In this document: positions 48,061 through 57,795 of the stretch, one piece after another | Numbering within the stretch: position 1 is the first letter of the stretch | How the letters are laid out: each line of letters opens with the position of its first letter | Assembly (NCBI RefSeq): GCF_019656455.1 | Contig: NZ_BPMK01000005.1 | Coordinates: forward strand, 1-64,000 | Reading direction: 5' to 3' | Source: Noviherbaspirillum aridicola | Lineage (GTDB): Bacteria > Pseudomonadota > Gammaproteobacteria > Burkholderiales > Burkholderiaceae_D | Length of the DNA stretch: 64,000 nucleotides | Program-made: the position numbers and the translations under genes | The notes under the pieces: generated by a model | Told to the model about the DNA's origin: nothing | The model's input: only the letters and a program-made list of their open reading frames with translations | The model's database searches: none

Positions 48061-49386
48061 ATGAAAGCAGAGGGCTGTCAGAGCAGTCGTGAGGCGATGT
48101 CGGATAACAGGCCTGCATGGCGCCGCTTGGCGGAGAATGCCGTCATCTATACGGTGTCGAACGCTGCCAGCAGTGCCGTGCCCTTTCTGCTGCTGCCGTT
48201 CCTGACCCGCTGGCTGTCGCCTGAAGAGTACGGCCTCGTGACCATGTACTCGACGCTGCTGGCGGCCCTTGGTGCCCTGGCCGGACTGAGCGTACACGGT
48301 GCGGTGAGCGTCCGGATGTTCGATCGCCAGACGAGTCACGCGCGCTATATCGGGACTGCCTTGTACATCCTGGGTGTCAGCCTGCTGGCGGTAGCGGCGG
48401 CGGTGCTGCTGGCGTCGCCTTGGCTGGAGGCATGGAGCGGGCTCCCAGCCGGCTGGCTGCTGCTCGCAGTGCTTGCCGCCGGTGGGCAGTTCCTGGTCAA
48501 CATCAGGCTGGTCGTTTGGCAGGTGGAGGGGAAGGCCCTGCGTTATGGCAGTTTTCAGTTCCTGCAGGTGGCCGTCAATGTCGGCCTCTCGCTGCTGCTG
48601 GTGGCAGGGTTGCATCATGGATGGAGTGGAAGGCTCGCCGGGATCAGCATTGCACTCTATCTGTTTGCGGCGATCGGACTGGCCTCGCTGATGCGGGCAG
48701 GGCGCATCGAGTGGCGGTTCGATCCGGAATATGCGCGCGACGCCCTGCGTTTCGGCGTACCGCTGATGCCGCATGCGATTGGGTCCCTGTTCATTGCCGC
48801 CGGCGACCGCATGATCATTGCAGGAGCGCTGAACCTGCACGAGGTAGGCATGTACGCGGCGGCGATGCAGATCGGACTGGTGATATCGATGATCGCTGAC
48901 GCGGTGACAAAGGCGCTCGGTCCCTGGATCTACAAGGTCTTGGCGGACGGCGACGCGACAATGAAGCGACGCGTCGTCCGGATGACATACGCCTACTTCG
49001 CCGGCATGCTCGCGCTGGGCGTCGGCTTCGGATTTCTTGCGCCCTGGCTGCTTGCCTTTCTCGGCGAGCAGTATCGCAGTGGCGCGACGGTGATTCGCTG
49101 GGTCGCGCTGGGGGGCGCTTTCAGCGGAATGTACCTGATGGTGGTTGCCTACGTGTTTTACGCGAAGCGCAGTGAGCTGCTGTCGGCGGCCAGCCTGACG
49201 ATCGGTCTCGGCAATCTGGCGCTGTCCTATTTTCTGGTGACGCGCCACGGCGCGGTGGGGGCGGCGCAAGCCTACGCGGCGTCGCAGTTTTTGATGTTCG
49301 TCGTCGTATGGCTGATCGCGGCGAAATGCCATCCGATGCCCTGGAGAGGCGCGCTGCGCAATCCCGTCCCGAACCAAGCAATTTAA
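48061..49386 (+). CDS. Polysaccharide repeat-unit flippase (Wzx-like)
   Basis: A 441-residue membrane protein with about twelve helices of the MATE/PST superfamily. FLLLPFLTRWLSPEEYGLVTMYSTLLAAL opens the transport domain and FGVPLMPHAIGSLFIAAGDRMIIAGALNLHEVGMYAAAMQIG begins the second half. It should flip undecaprenyl-linked repeat units. The start follows AAAGG; ATG 48097 is an alternative. It separates the diaminouronate genes from the pseudaminate genes, implying one repeat unit containing both. Confidence 0.88.
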   Translation: MKAEGCQSSREAMSDNRPAWRRLAENAVIYTVSNAASSAVPFLLLPFLTRWLSPEEYGLVTMYSTLLAALGALAGLSVHGAVSVRMFDRQTSHARYIGTALYILGVSLLAVAAAVLLASPWLEAWSGLPAGWLLLAVLAAGGQFLVNIRLVVWQVEGKALRYGSFQFLQVAVNVGLSLLLVAGLHHGWSGRLAGISIALYLFAAIGLASLMRAGRIEWRFDPEYARDALRFGVPLMPHAIGSLFIAAGDRMIIAGALNLHEVGMYAAAMQIGLVISMIADAVTKALGPWIYKVLADGDATMKRRVVRMTYAYFAGMLALGVGFGFLAPWLLAFLGEQYRSGATVIRWVALGGAFSGMYLMVVAYVFYAKRSELLSAASLTIGLGNLALSYFLVTRHGAVGAAQAYAASQFLMFVVVWLIAAKCHPMPWRGALRNPVPNQAI

Positions 49387-49412
49387 GAACTTACTTTTTG
49401 GAGTGCAATGTC

Positions 49413-50426
49413 ATGTTAAGCAAGAGGTCTATCCTGATCACCGGCGGTACCGGATCGTTCGGCAAAGCCTTCGTGAAAACCGTCTTGGAGCGCTATCCTG
49501 ACTTGCAGCGTCTGGTCATTTTTTCTCGCGATGAACTGAAGCAGTTCGAGATGGAGCAACAGTTTCCGCGTTCCAAGTATCCGTGCATTCGTTACTTCAT
49601 CGGCGACATCCGCGATGCCGACCGTATCCGCCGTGCGCTAGAAGGCATCGACGTCGTGATTCACGCCGCAGCGCTCAAGCAGGTCCCGGCGGCCGAGTAC
49701 AATCCGTTCGAGTGCATCAAGACCAATATCCTGGGCGCCCAGAACCTGATCGAAGCCTGCCTTGACAGCAAGGTCAGCCGCGTCGTCGCCCTGTCAACTG
49801 ACAAGGCGGCCGCCCCGATCAATCTGTATGGCGCGACCAAGCTGTGCTCCGATAAGCTGTTCACCGCCGCCAACAACATCAAGGGCAACCGCGACCTGCG
49901 CCTGAGCGTGGTTCGTTATGGCAACGTCATGGGCAGCCGTGGCTCGGTCATCCCGTTCTTCCTCGAGCGGCGCAAGACCGGCGTGCTGCCGATCACCGAT
50001 CCGGAAATGACCCGCTTTAACATCAGCCTGCAGGAAGGCGTGGACATGGTGCTGTGGGCGCTCGAGAATGCGCAGGGCGGCGAGATCTTCGTGCCGAAGA
50101 TCCCCAGTTACCGCATTACCGACGTGGCCGAGGCGATCGGACCGGAATGCGAGCATCCGGTAGTTGGCATCCGCCCGGGCGAGAAGATTCATGAAGAAAT
50201 GATCACGGCAAGCGACAGTTTCAACACCGTGGATCTCGGCAAGTACTTCGCGATCCTGCCAGCTGCGGGCGAGCACACCACGGAAAGCTATTGCGCGGCC
50301 CACGGCGGCGAGCCGGTCAAGCCCGGTTACGCCTACGACAGTGGCACCAATACGGATTTCCTCAGCGTCGCACAACTGCGCGAACTGATCGCCAAGCATG
50401 TTTCTCCGGAAGCCGGCCGCGCATGA
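49413..50426 (+). CDS. pseB: UDP-N-acetylglucosamine 4,6-dehydratase (inverting)
   Basis: A 337-residue SDR enzyme, the first step of CMP-pseudaminic acid synthesis. ILITGGTGSFGKAFVKTVLERYP binds NADP; SRDELKQFEMEQQFP, AALKQVPAAEYNPFECIKTN and the STDKAAAPINLYGATKLCSDKL catalytic region distinguish PseB from non-inverting relatives. Start ATG 49413, after GGAG. It overlaps pseC by 4 bases. Confidence 0.93.
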   Translation: MLSKRSILITGGTGSFGKAFVKTVLERYPDLQRLVIFSRDELKQFEMEQQFPRSKYPCIRYFIGDIRDADRIRRALEGIDVVIHAAALKQVPAAEYNPFECIKTNILGAQNLIEACLDSKVSRVVALSTDKAAAPINLYGATKLCSDKLFTAANNIKGNRDLRLSVVRYGNVMGSRGSVIPFFLERRKTGVLPITDPEMTRFNISLQEGVDMVLWALENAQGGEIFVPKIPSYRITDVAEAIGPECEHPVVGIRPGEKIHEEMITASDSFNTVDLGKYFAILPAAGEHTTESYCAAHGGEPVKPGYAYDSGTNTDFLSVAQLRELIAKHVSPEAGRA

Positions 50427-51583
50427 TTCCCTACGGCAGACAAGAGATCACCCAGGAAGACGTCGATGCCGTCGTCGAGGTCCTGCGGTCGGATTTCCTG
50501 ACCCAGGGACCGGCGGTGCCGCGTTTCGAGCAGATCGTGGCCGAGGCCTGCGACGCGCGCCATGCGCTGGCCGTCAACAGCGCGACCTCGGCGCTGCACA
50601 TCGCCTGCCTTGCGCTCGATCTCGGGGCTGGCGACTGGCTGTGGACCACGCCGGTGAGCTTTGTGGCGTCCTCCAACTGCGGGCTCTACTGTGGCGCCAG
50701 CGTAGACTTCGTCGACATCGACCCACGCACCTACAACCTCTGTCCCGAGGCGCTTGCGCGCAAGCTTGAACAGGCAGCGCGCGAGGGGAAACTGCCGAAG
50801 GTGGTGGTCGCGGTTCACCTGTCCGGCCAGCCCTGCGACATGAAGGCCATCCACGCGCTTGGACAGCGTTACGGTTTCCGTATCGTCGAAGACGCGTCGC
50901 ACGCGATAGGCAGCCGCTATCTTGATGAGCCGGTGGGCAACTGCAGGTATAGCGACATTACCGTGTTCAGCTTCCATCCGGTCAAGATCGTCACTACCGC
51001 CGAGGGCGGGATGGCGCTTACCAACGACGTCGTTCTCGCCGAGCGCATGGCGCTGCTGCGCAGCCACGGCATCACCCGCGAGCCGTCGCGCATGACCCAT
51101 GCGCCCGACGGCCCCTGGTACTACCAGCAGATCGCGCTCGGATTCAATTATCGGATGACGGAGTTGCAGGCGGCCCTCGGCATCAGCCAGATGAGCCGCC
51201 TCACGGCCTACGTCGGCAGACGTCACGAGATCGCGCGTCGCTACGACAGCCTGCTGGCCGACATGCCGGTTGTCACGCCGTGGCAGCATGCGGACACCTA
51301 TTCTGGGTTGCATCTGTATGTGATCCGCCTGCGCCGCGACCTGATCGATGTAAGCCATCGCGAGGTCTTCGAGTCGCTTCGGAAGCAGGGCATCGGCGTC
51401 AACCTGCACTACATCCCGATCTACCGCCAGCCGCACTACGCGGCCATGGGCTTCCGACCTGAGGATTTCCCCGAGGCCGAGCGCTATTACGCGGAGGCGA
51501 TCAGCCTGCCGATGTACCCCGGCCTGGACGACGCCATGCAGGACCGCGTGATTGCCGCATTGAGAAAGGCATTGCAAGAATGA
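50423..51583 (+). CDS. pseC: UDP-4-amino-4,6-dideoxy-N-acetyl-beta-L-altrosamine transaminase
   Basis: A 386-residue PLP aminotransferase: MIPYGRQEITQEDVDAVVEVL and SDFLTQGPAVPRFE are classic PseC starts; the lysine lies in FSFHPVKIVTTAEGG and YHYIPIYRQP-like LHYIPIYRQPHYAAMGF follows. It converts the PseB 4-keto product into the 4-amino sugar. ATGA overlaps with both pseB and pseF. Confidence 0.93.
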   Translation: MIPYGRQEITQEDVDAVVEVLRSDFLTQGPAVPRFEQIVAEACDARHALAVNSATSALHIACLALDLGAGDWLWTTPVSFVASSNCGLYCGASVDFVDIDPRTYNLCPEALARKLEQAAREGKLPKVVVAVHLSGQPCDMKAIHALGQRYGFRIVEDASHAIGSRYLDEPVGNCRYSDITVFSFHPVKIVTTAEGGMALTNDVVLAERMALLRSHGITREPSRMTHAPDGPWYYQQIALGFNYRMTELQAALGISQMSRLTAYVGRRHEIARRYDSLLADMPVVTPWQHADTYSGLHLYVIRLRRDLIDVSHREVFESLRKQGIGVNLHYIPIYRQPHYAAMGFRPEDFPEAERYYAEAISLPMYPGLDDAMQDRVIAALRKALQE

Positions 51584-52275
51584 AGATCGCTGTGATACCG
51601 GCGCGCGGCGGAAGCAAGCGGATACCGCGCAAGAATATCAAGGCCTTTGCCGGCAAGCCCATGATCGCCTATGCGATCGGCGCCGCGCTTGCGGCGGGCG
51701 TGTTCGACCGCATCGTAGTCAGCACGGACGACGAGGAGATTGCCGCGATCGCCCGCGACGAAGGAGCAGAGCTACCGTTCATGCGGCCGGCCTCGCTGGC
51801 CGACGATCACACACCCACGGTGCCGGTAATCGCTCACGCGGTAGAGGCCTGCACTGCACTCGGCTGGGACGTGCAACAGGCTTGCTGCATCTATCCGGGC
51901 GTGCCGCTGATTTCTCCCGCTGACATCCTGCAGGCGCTGACGCTGCTGGAAGAGGGTGAGAGCGCCTATGTATTTCCGGTCGCGCCATTTCCGTCGCCGA
52001 TCCAACGCGCGTTGAAGCGGCAGGCCGATGGAACGGCCAGTCCGTTCTACCCGCAATACGCGAGCACCCGCACCCAGGACCTGGAGCCGGGCTACTTCGA
52101 TGCTGGCCAGTTCTACTGGGGCGCGAAGCAGGCATGGCTCGACGGCCTGAACATTCATGCCAATGCCCGCACCATCGTCCTGCCCGAGTGGCGCGTAGTT
52201 GACATCGACACGCCCGCCGACTGGGAGCGCGCTGAAGCGATGTACGAGGCATTGCAGCGCAAGGGAAGCCTGTGA
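51580..52275 (+). CDS. pseF: Pseudaminic acid cytidylyltransferase
   Basis: A 231-residue CMP-nonulosonate synthetase: IAVIPARGGSKRIPRKNIKAFAGKPM is the nucleotide-binding motif and TEDEEI-like STDDEEIAAIARDEGAE follows. It activates pseudaminic acid with CTP, the last soluble step before transfer. It overlaps pseC and pseG by 4 bases each. Confidence 0.92.
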   Translation: MKIAVIPARGGSKRIPRKNIKAFAGKPMIAYAIGAALAAGVFDRIVVSTDDEEIAAIARDEGAELPFMRPASLADDHTPTVPVIAHAVEACTALGWDVQQACCIYPGVPLISPADILQALTLLEEGESAYVFPVAPFPSPIQRALKRQADGTASPFYPQYASTRTQDLEPGYFDAGQFYWGAKQAWLDGLNIHANARTIVLPEWRVVDIDTPADWERAEAMYEALQRKGSL

Positions 52276-53723
52276 AAGTCCTGATTCGCGCGGACGCGTC
52301 GCTTGCAATCGGCAGCGGCCACATCATGCGCTGCCTGTGCCTGGCCGACGCCTTGCACGCCGTCGGCAATGCGGTGTGCTTTGCCAGCCGAGGCTTGCCG
52401 CTGCACCTGGCCGAGCAAATCCGCGCGCATGGGCATGAAATCTTTGCGCTGGAACCGGGCGCACAAGCAGATGAAATCGCCGATGCGGCGGAGTCGGCCA
52501 TGGCCGGGCCTTTCGACCTCGTCGTGGTCGATCACTACGGCCTGGGGCGAACCTGGGAAACCCGGATGCGAGGGCACGCCCGTCTGCTGGCGATCGACGA
52601 CCTCGGACGCGAGCATGACAGCGACTGGCTGCTCGACCAGAATTTCCACCCGGAGCCGGAAGTGCGCTACGCAGGAAAGGTGCCGCAGCGCTGCGTCCTG
52701 TTGCTCGGGCCACGCCATGCGCTCCTGCGAGCCGAATTCAGGGAGGCCCGAAAGACGGCAGTGCCCCGCTCGGGTCCGGTGCGCAAACTGTTGGTCTTCC
52801 TTGGTGGCATGGATGCCGACAATGTGACCGGCAAGGTGCTGGAGGCGCTGGACCTAGCCGGGTGCGATGCGAGGGAGATCGATGTCGTGATCGGCGCCTC
52901 TCAGCCCGCGCGCGAACAGATAGAAGCCTGGTGCGAGACTCGCCCGGGCATGCGCTGCCATGTCCAGGCTGCCAACATGGCGCAATTGTTCGCCGGCGCC
53001 GACCTGGCGGTGGGAGCCGGCGGGACGACCACATGGGAACGCTGCGCGGTTGGACTACCGACCCTGGCGCTTTGCCTGGCCGACAACCAGCACGAACTGC
53101 TCGAGCAGGGGGCCCGACATGGGTTCGTCTACGCGCCGCAAGGCATCACGGCGGATGTTGAGGCGATCGCACTGCATGTGCGTGCGCTACTTGGCAACGA
53201 GGGGCTGCGCCATCATCTTTCCGTCACCGGGATGACACTCGTGGACGGCGGCGGCGCGCACCGGGTAGTGGCGGCGATTGCCGGTACGACCGTCCGGTTA
53301 CGCGTCGCTACATCCGCGGATGCGGGTGCGTTGTACGCCTGGCGCAATCATCCGCGCGTGCGCGCCGTATCCCGCAACACCGCGGAATTCTCTTACGACG
53401 AACACCTGCGCTGGATGGACAAGGTGCTGAACGACCCGCAGCGACACCTGCTGATCGGCGAGCGCGACGGCGAGCCGGTGGGCGTGCTGCGATTCGACGT
53501 CGCCGGCGACGAGGCCGAAGTGTCGATCTACCTTGCCCCGGACCATATTGGCCGCGGCGACGGCGCAGCCCTGCTGCGGGCCGGCGAGGAATGGCTGCGG
53601 ACCGAAAGGCCGGCGGTGCAGCGGTTGAATGCCTGGGTCAATGCGGGCAATGCGGCGTCGGAACGCCTGTTCGACCGCTGCGGATACGACCGCCAGGCGA
53701 CCCAATACATCAAGAGGATCTGA
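52272..53723 (+). CDS. pseG: PseG nucleotidase fused to a GNAT N-acetyltransferase (PseH-like)
   Basis: A 483-residue two-domain protein. Residues 1-335 are the GT-B-like UDP-sugar hydrolase PseG: KVLIRADASLAIGSGHIMRCL with the catalytic histidine, VVVDHYGLG, LVFLGGMDADNVTGKVLEAL and VGAGGTTTWERCAVGLP. From about residue 340 a GNAT domain begins (VRLRVATSADAGALYAWRNHP, ending LFDRCGYDRQATQYIKRI). PseH acetylates the 4-amino group just before PseG removes UDP, so the fusion joins consecutive steps. No separate pseH lies between pseC and pseI, which supports that reading. Confidence 0.92.
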   Translation: MKVLIRADASLAIGSGHIMRCLCLADALHAVGNAVCFASRGLPLHLAEQIRAHGHEIFALEPGAQADEIADAAESAMAGPFDLVVVDHYGLGRTWETRMRGHARLLAIDDLGREHDSDWLLDQNFHPEPEVRYAGKVPQRCVLLLGPRHALLRAEFREARKTAVPRSGPVRKLLVFLGGMDADNVTGKVLEALDLAGCDAREIDVVIGASQPAREQIEAWCETRPGMRCHVQAANMAQLFAGADLAVGAGGTTTWERCAVGLPTLALCLADNQHELLEQGARHGFVYAPQGITADVEAIALHVRALLGNEGLRHHLSVTGMTLVDGGGAHRVVAAIAGTTVRLRVATSADAGALYAWRNHPRVRAVSRNTAEFSYDEHLRWMDKVLNDPQRHLLIGERDGEPVGVLRFDVAGDEAEVSIYLAPDHIGRGDGAALLRAGEEWLRTERPAVQRLNAWVNAGNAASERLFDRCGYDRQATQYIKRI

Positions 53724-53726
53724 CTC

Positions 53727-54788
53727 ATGAGCGCAGAGCGCGAAATCATTATCGCCAACCGAAAGGTCGGCCCCAACCAGAAACCCTTCATCATCGCCGA
53801 GATGTCGGGCAACCATAACCAGTCGCTGGAGCGTGCGCTGCAGATCGTGGAGGCGGCCGCCCGTTCCGGCGCACATGCGCTGAAGCTGCAGACCTACACT
53901 GCCGACACAATGACGCTCGACTGCGACGCGCCAGGATTTCGGATTGAAGATCCGAAGAGCCTGTGGGCGGGTGCCTCCCTGTACCAGCTGTATGAGGAAG
54001 CGCACACCCCCTGGGAATGGCACAAGCCGATTTTCGACCGCGCGCGCGAACTGGGCATGATTCCGTTCAGCACCCCGTTCGACGACACCGCGGTCGATTT
54101 CCTCGAGTCGCTGGACGCCCCGTGCTACAAGATCGCGTCTTTTGAGAATACTGATTTGCCGTTGATCCGGCGCGTGGCCGCGACGGGCAAGCCAATGATC
54201 ATCTCCACCGGCATGGCGTCGGTGGCGGAGCTGCACAAGAGCGTGGAGGCTGCGCGCACGGCAGGCTGCAAGGACCTGGTGCTGCTCAAATGCACCAGCA
54301 CTTATCCGGCCACGCCGGAGAACACGAACATCGTGACGATTCCGCACATGCGCACGCTGTTCGACTGCCAGGTCGGCCTGTCCGACCATACGATGGGGAC
54401 CGGCGTAAGCGTGGCCAGCGTCGCATTCGGCGCGACGGTGATCGAAAAACATTTCACGCTGGCCCGCGCCGACGGCGGGGTCGACAGCACGTTCTCCATG
54501 GAGCCTGCCGAACTGGCGCAGCTGGTGACCGAGACCGAGCGCGCATGGCAGGCGATCGGCCGCGTGAGCTACGGCGCGACGCAGGCGGAAAAGAAGTCGC
54601 TGCAGTTCAGGCGCTCGCTGTACATTACCCGCGATCTCAAGGCCGGGGACGTGCTGAGCGCCGACAACGTGCGTGCGATCCGTCCCGGCCATGGCTTGCC
54701 GCCGGAGTTCCTGGAGCAGGTGCTCGGATCCCGCGTCAATGCCGACGCGCCGCGTGGCACGCCGCTGTCGTGGCAGCTGCTCAGATAG
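53727..54788 (+). CDS. pseI: Pseudaminic acid synthase
   Basis: A 353-residue NeuB-family aldolase condensing the 6-deoxy-diacetamido-altrose with phosphoenolpyruvate. GPNQKPFIIAEMSGNHNQSLERAL is the PseI N-terminus; KLQTYTADTMTLDCD, HTPWEWHKPIFDRARELGM and the C-terminal SAF domain (RRSLYITRDLKAGDVLSADNVRAIRPG) follow. The TADTMT segment separates PseI from NeuB and LegI. Three bases separate it from pseG. Confidence 0.94.
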   Translation: MSAEREIIIANRKVGPNQKPFIIAEMSGNHNQSLERALQIVEAAARSGAHALKLQTYTADTMTLDCDAPGFRIEDPKSLWAGASLYQLYEEAHTPWEWHKPIFDRARELGMIPFSTPFDDTAVDFLESLDAPCYKIASFENTDLPLIRRVAATGKPMIISTGMASVAELHKSVEAARTAGCKDLVLLKCTSTYPATPENTNIVTIPHMRTLFDCQVGLSDHTMGTGVSVASVAFGATVIEKHFTLARADGGVDSTFSMEPAELAQLVTETERAWQAIGRVSYGATQAEKKSLQFRRSLYITRDLKAGDVLSADNVRAIRPGHGLPPEFLEQVLGSRVNADAPRGTPLSWQLLR

Positions 54789-54796
54789 GAAGACGG

Positions 54797-55804
54797 ATGG
54801 CAGAGCAAACGCCCCTGCAGGTACTGATCGTCGGCTGCGGCAACATTGCCGGCGGCTTTGATGCCTCGCGTCCCGCCGACGCCGCGCCGCTCACGCATGC
54901 CGGCGCATACTCGCGCCATCCGGGCTTCCGCCTGGCTGCCTGCGTGGAGCCCGACGGCGAGCGGCGGCAGACCTTCGCCGGCCGCTGGAACGTCCCGGAA
55001 GGACACGCCGATCTGGACGCGCTGGCACACCGTGCCGGCGAATTCGGCGTCATCAGCATCTGCTCGCCGACGCCCTGCCATGCCGCGCAGCTCGAGGCGG
55101 CACTGCGCCTGCGTCCGCGCGCAATTTTCTGCGAGAAGCCGGTCACGACCACGCTCGAGCAGACGGAGTACTGGGTGAACGCCTGCGACGAGGCGGGCGT
55201 GCTGCTCGCCGTCAACCATACGAGGCGCTGGGACCCGGAAGTCGTGCGGCTGAAGCAGGCGCTGCGCGCGGGCGAGCTTGGCCCGCTGCGCTCGATCGTC
55301 GGACACTACAACAAGGGCATCCTCAACAACGGCGGCCACATGGTCGACCTGCTGATGTATCTCGTCGGACCGATGGCGCTGCTGACGACGGCGTCCCTGG
55401 CCCACGACTTCTGGCCGGACGATCCGACGATTGCCGCCTTGCTGCGAACGGCGGACGGGATTCCGGTCTACCTGAATCCGGCCGACGCCCGCGACTTTGC
55501 ATTCTTCGAACTCGAGATCGTCACGGCGACGGGCATCCTGAGGATGGAGGATGGCGGCATGCAATGGCGCGAACGCAAGGCAATCGACAGCCCGCATTTC
55601 CGTGGCTACCGCGCGCTCGACGGCGGCGCGCGCCGCGACGGCGGCTATCCGGGAGCCATGACGTCTGCCGTGTCCAACCTGTATGATGCGCTGCGCAGCG
55701 GCGCCGACCTTGCCAGCAGCGGCCGCAGCGCGCTCGAGGCGCAGCGCCTTTGCGCCGCCATCCGTGACGCGGCGGTGCGCTCTCACACTGAAGTCAACAA
55801 ATGA
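54797..55804 (+). CDS. Gfo/Idh/MocA family oxidoreductase
   Basis: A 335-residue NAD(P)-dependent oxidoreductase: VLIVGCGNIAGGFDASRPADAAP, the lysine motif FCEKPVTTTLEQTEYWVNAC, and NNGGHMVDLLMYLVG. It begins 8 bases after pseI and overlaps the following aminotransferase by 4 bases, so the pair may oxidise and aminate a sugar, or act on a branch of the nonulosonate pathway. Substrate unknown. Confidence 0.8.
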   Translation: MAEQTPLQVLIVGCGNIAGGFDASRPADAAPLTHAGAYSRHPGFRLAACVEPDGERRQTFAGRWNVPEGHADLDALAHRAGEFGVISICSPTPCHAAQLEAALRLRPRAIFCEKPVTTTLEQTEYWVNACDEAGVLLAVNHTRRWDPEVVRLKQALRAGELGPLRSIVGHYNKGILNNGGHMVDLLMYLVGPMALLTTASLAHDFWPDDPTIAALLRTADGIPVYLNPADARDFAFFELEIVTATGILRMEDGGMQWRERKAIDSPHFRGYRALDGGARRDGGYPGAMTSAVSNLYDALRSGADLASSGRSALEAQRLCAAIRDAAVRSHTEVNK

Positions 55805-57096
55805 ATGGAAACCAGACCATGAGCAAAGATACTCTCGCGCTGCTGGGCGGCCAGCCGGCAATCAACCGTCCGCTCGAACTCTTCAACAGCGTGGGCGAGG
55901 CGGAGGCCGACGCGGCCGCGGAGGTGATCCGCGGCGGCGTGCTGTCGGCCTACATCGGTGCGCCGGGCGAAGGTTTCATGGGTGGCCCGAGGGTGCGCGC
56001 TTTCGAGGCGCAGGCCGCGAAATACTTCGGCGTCAAGCACGCGATCGTGGTCAATTCCTGGACCTCCGGCCTGATTGCCGCAGTGGGTGCCATCGGGATC
56101 GAACCGGGCGACGAAATCATTACCACGCCCTGGACCATGGCGGCGACGGCCACGGCGATCCTGCACTTCAACGGTATCCCGGTTTTTGCGGACATCGATC
56201 CGGTGACGTTCAATATCTCGCCGGCCAGCGTCGAGAAACTGATTACGCCGCGTACCCGCGCGATCATGGCCGTCGACATTTTCGGCCAGTCCGCCGACAT
56301 GAAATCGCTGCGCGAGATCGCCGACCGTCATGGCCTGAAACTGCTGTGCGACACCGCTCAGGCGCCCGGCGCCCGCGCCGACGGCGCTTACGCGGGCACC
56401 CTGGCCGATATCGGTGGCTACAGCCTGAACTACCACAAGCATATCCATTGCGGCGAAGGCGGCATCCTCGTGACCAACGACGACTGGCTCGCCAAGCGCT
56501 TGTGCCTGATCCGCAACCATGCGGAGGCGGTCATTCGCAGCGACGATCCCGCCGAGCTGGCCAACATGCTCGGCTACAACTTCCGCATGGGCGAGATCGA
56601 GGCTGCGATCGCCTCGGTGCAGTTGGAAAAGCTGGCCCCACGCGTCGCCAGCCGCCAGCGTGCGGCCAGGGAGCTGGACGCCGGCCTGGGCGGTCTGCGC
56701 GGTCTGCGCACGCCGGCGTTGGCTGAGGGCGCCACGCACGTGTACTACGTGTATGGCATGACGCTGGACATCGACGCGCTAGGCGTGTCGCGCGATCGAA
56801 TCGTGGAAGCGCTGCGCGCCGAAGGCGTACCGGCGCTGGTGCCGGGCTACCAGAACCTGCATCTGCTGCCGCTGTTCCGCAACAAGATCGCCTACGGGCG
56901 CCGGGGCTTCCCGTGGAATTCTCCGTACTGCTCGCGCGAGATCAACTACGGCCCCGGCCTGTGCCCCGTGGCCGAAGAACTGCACGCACGCAGCTTCCTC
57001 GGCATCAACCTCTGCATGTACGAGTACCACCCGGAGGATGTGGAGCTCATCGTGTCCGCCTTCCGCAAGGTGTGGTCCAACCTGTCCAGTCTCTGA
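55801..57096 (+). CDS. DegT/DnrJ/EryC1/StrS family aminotransferase
   Basis: A 431-residue PLP-dependent sugar aminotransferase. It carries the StrS-like start [65 protein letters not shown] and the cofactor lysine in SLNYHKHIHCGEGG. It is longer than WbpE and PseC and not a duplicate of them. Coupled to the preceding oxidoreductase by ATGA; an in-frame ATG at 55819 is an alternative start. The sugar substrate is unknown. Confidence 0.85.
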   Translation: MNGNQTMSKDTLALLGGQPAINRPLELFNSVGEAEADAAAEVIRGGVLSAYIGAPGEGFMGGPRVRAFEAQAAKYFGVKHAIVVNSWTSGLIAAVGAIGIEPGDEIITTPWTMAATATAILHFNGIPVFADIDPVTFNISPASVEKLITPRTRAIMAVDIFGQSADMKSLREIADRHGLKLLCDTAQAPGARADGAYAGTLADIGGYSLNYHKHIHCGEGGILVTNDDWLAKRLCLIRNHAEAVIRSDDPAELANMLGYNFRMGEIEAAIASVQLEKLAPRVASRQRAARELDAGLGGLRGLRTPALAEGATHVYYVYGMTLDIDALGVSRDRIVEALRAEGVPALVPGYQNLHLLPLFRNKIAYGRRGFPWNSPYCSREINYGPGLCPVAEELHARSFLGINLCMYEYHPEDVELIVSAFRKVWSNLSSL

Positions 57097-57123
57097 TACC
57101 TGTTTGCCGAAAGGGGGAGTCCA

Positions 57124-57795
57124 ATGTCCGACGAAACTTTCATCAAGGGCCGCCTGGTCAGCCTGCGTCGACCCGACCTGGATAAGGACGTCCTGCAGGG
57201 CAACTGGCACAGCTGGTTCAACGATGCCCGGATCACCGAGTTCCTGGAGCACGGTGCGTTCCCGATCACCCGGCAGGAGGAAGCGGACATCCTGGCCAGC
57301 GCCATGCGGCAGTCATCCAACCTGATCCTTGCGGTCGTGGATAACGCCGATGGCAGCGTGGTAGGTACTGTATCCCTCAAGGGGATCAACCACATTCAGC
57401 GGCGGGCGGAGATCGCGATCGTGATGGGATTCAAGAACCCCCCGGGGGCCGCGCTTGAGGCGATGGCGCTGATGACGCGCCATGCATTCGACCGGCTGAG
57501 CCTGCAAAAGCTGTATGCCGGCCAGCACGAGTCGCTGTGGAAGTGGGTGAACACGCTGGGCACAATCGGCTACCGTGTCGAAGGCTACCGCGAAAACTAT
57601 GGCTTCCGGAACGGCCAGCCGTACGGCGCGCTTCTCACCGGCATCACCTCCGAGCAGTTCTACAACCTGCAAGCCAGCCGCAATGGCGACGTGCTTGGCG
57701 GCGACGCCCTCGCTACCGCCAAGAAGCGCAGCAGCAAGAATCCGGTGCCGGTCCTGAAGGAAATGTTTCAATCGCTATCCGGTGGCAACTCGTAG
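57124..57795 (+). CDS. GNAT family N-acetyltransferase
   Basis: A 223-residue RimJ/RimL-type acetyltransferase: GRLVSLRRPDLDKDVLQGNWHSWFNDARITEFLEHG at the start and the acetyl-CoA fold core VVGTVSLKGINHIQRRAEIAIVMG. A 45-residue basic C-terminal extension (ATAKKRSSKNPVPVLKEMFQ) follows. Its place directly after an aminotransferase suggests it acetylates the amino sugar made there. Preceded by GGGGGAG. Confidence 0.82.
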   Translation: MSDETFIKGRLVSLRRPDLDKDVLQGNWHSWFNDARITEFLEHGAFPITRQEEADILASAMRQSSNLILAVVDNADGSVVGTVSLKGINHIQRRAEIAIVMGFKNPPGAALEAMALMTRHAFDRLSLQKLYAGQHESLWKWVNTLGTIGYRVEGYRENYGFRNGQPYGALLTGITSEQFYNLQASRNGDVLGGDALATAKKRSSKNPVPVLKEMFQSLSGGNS

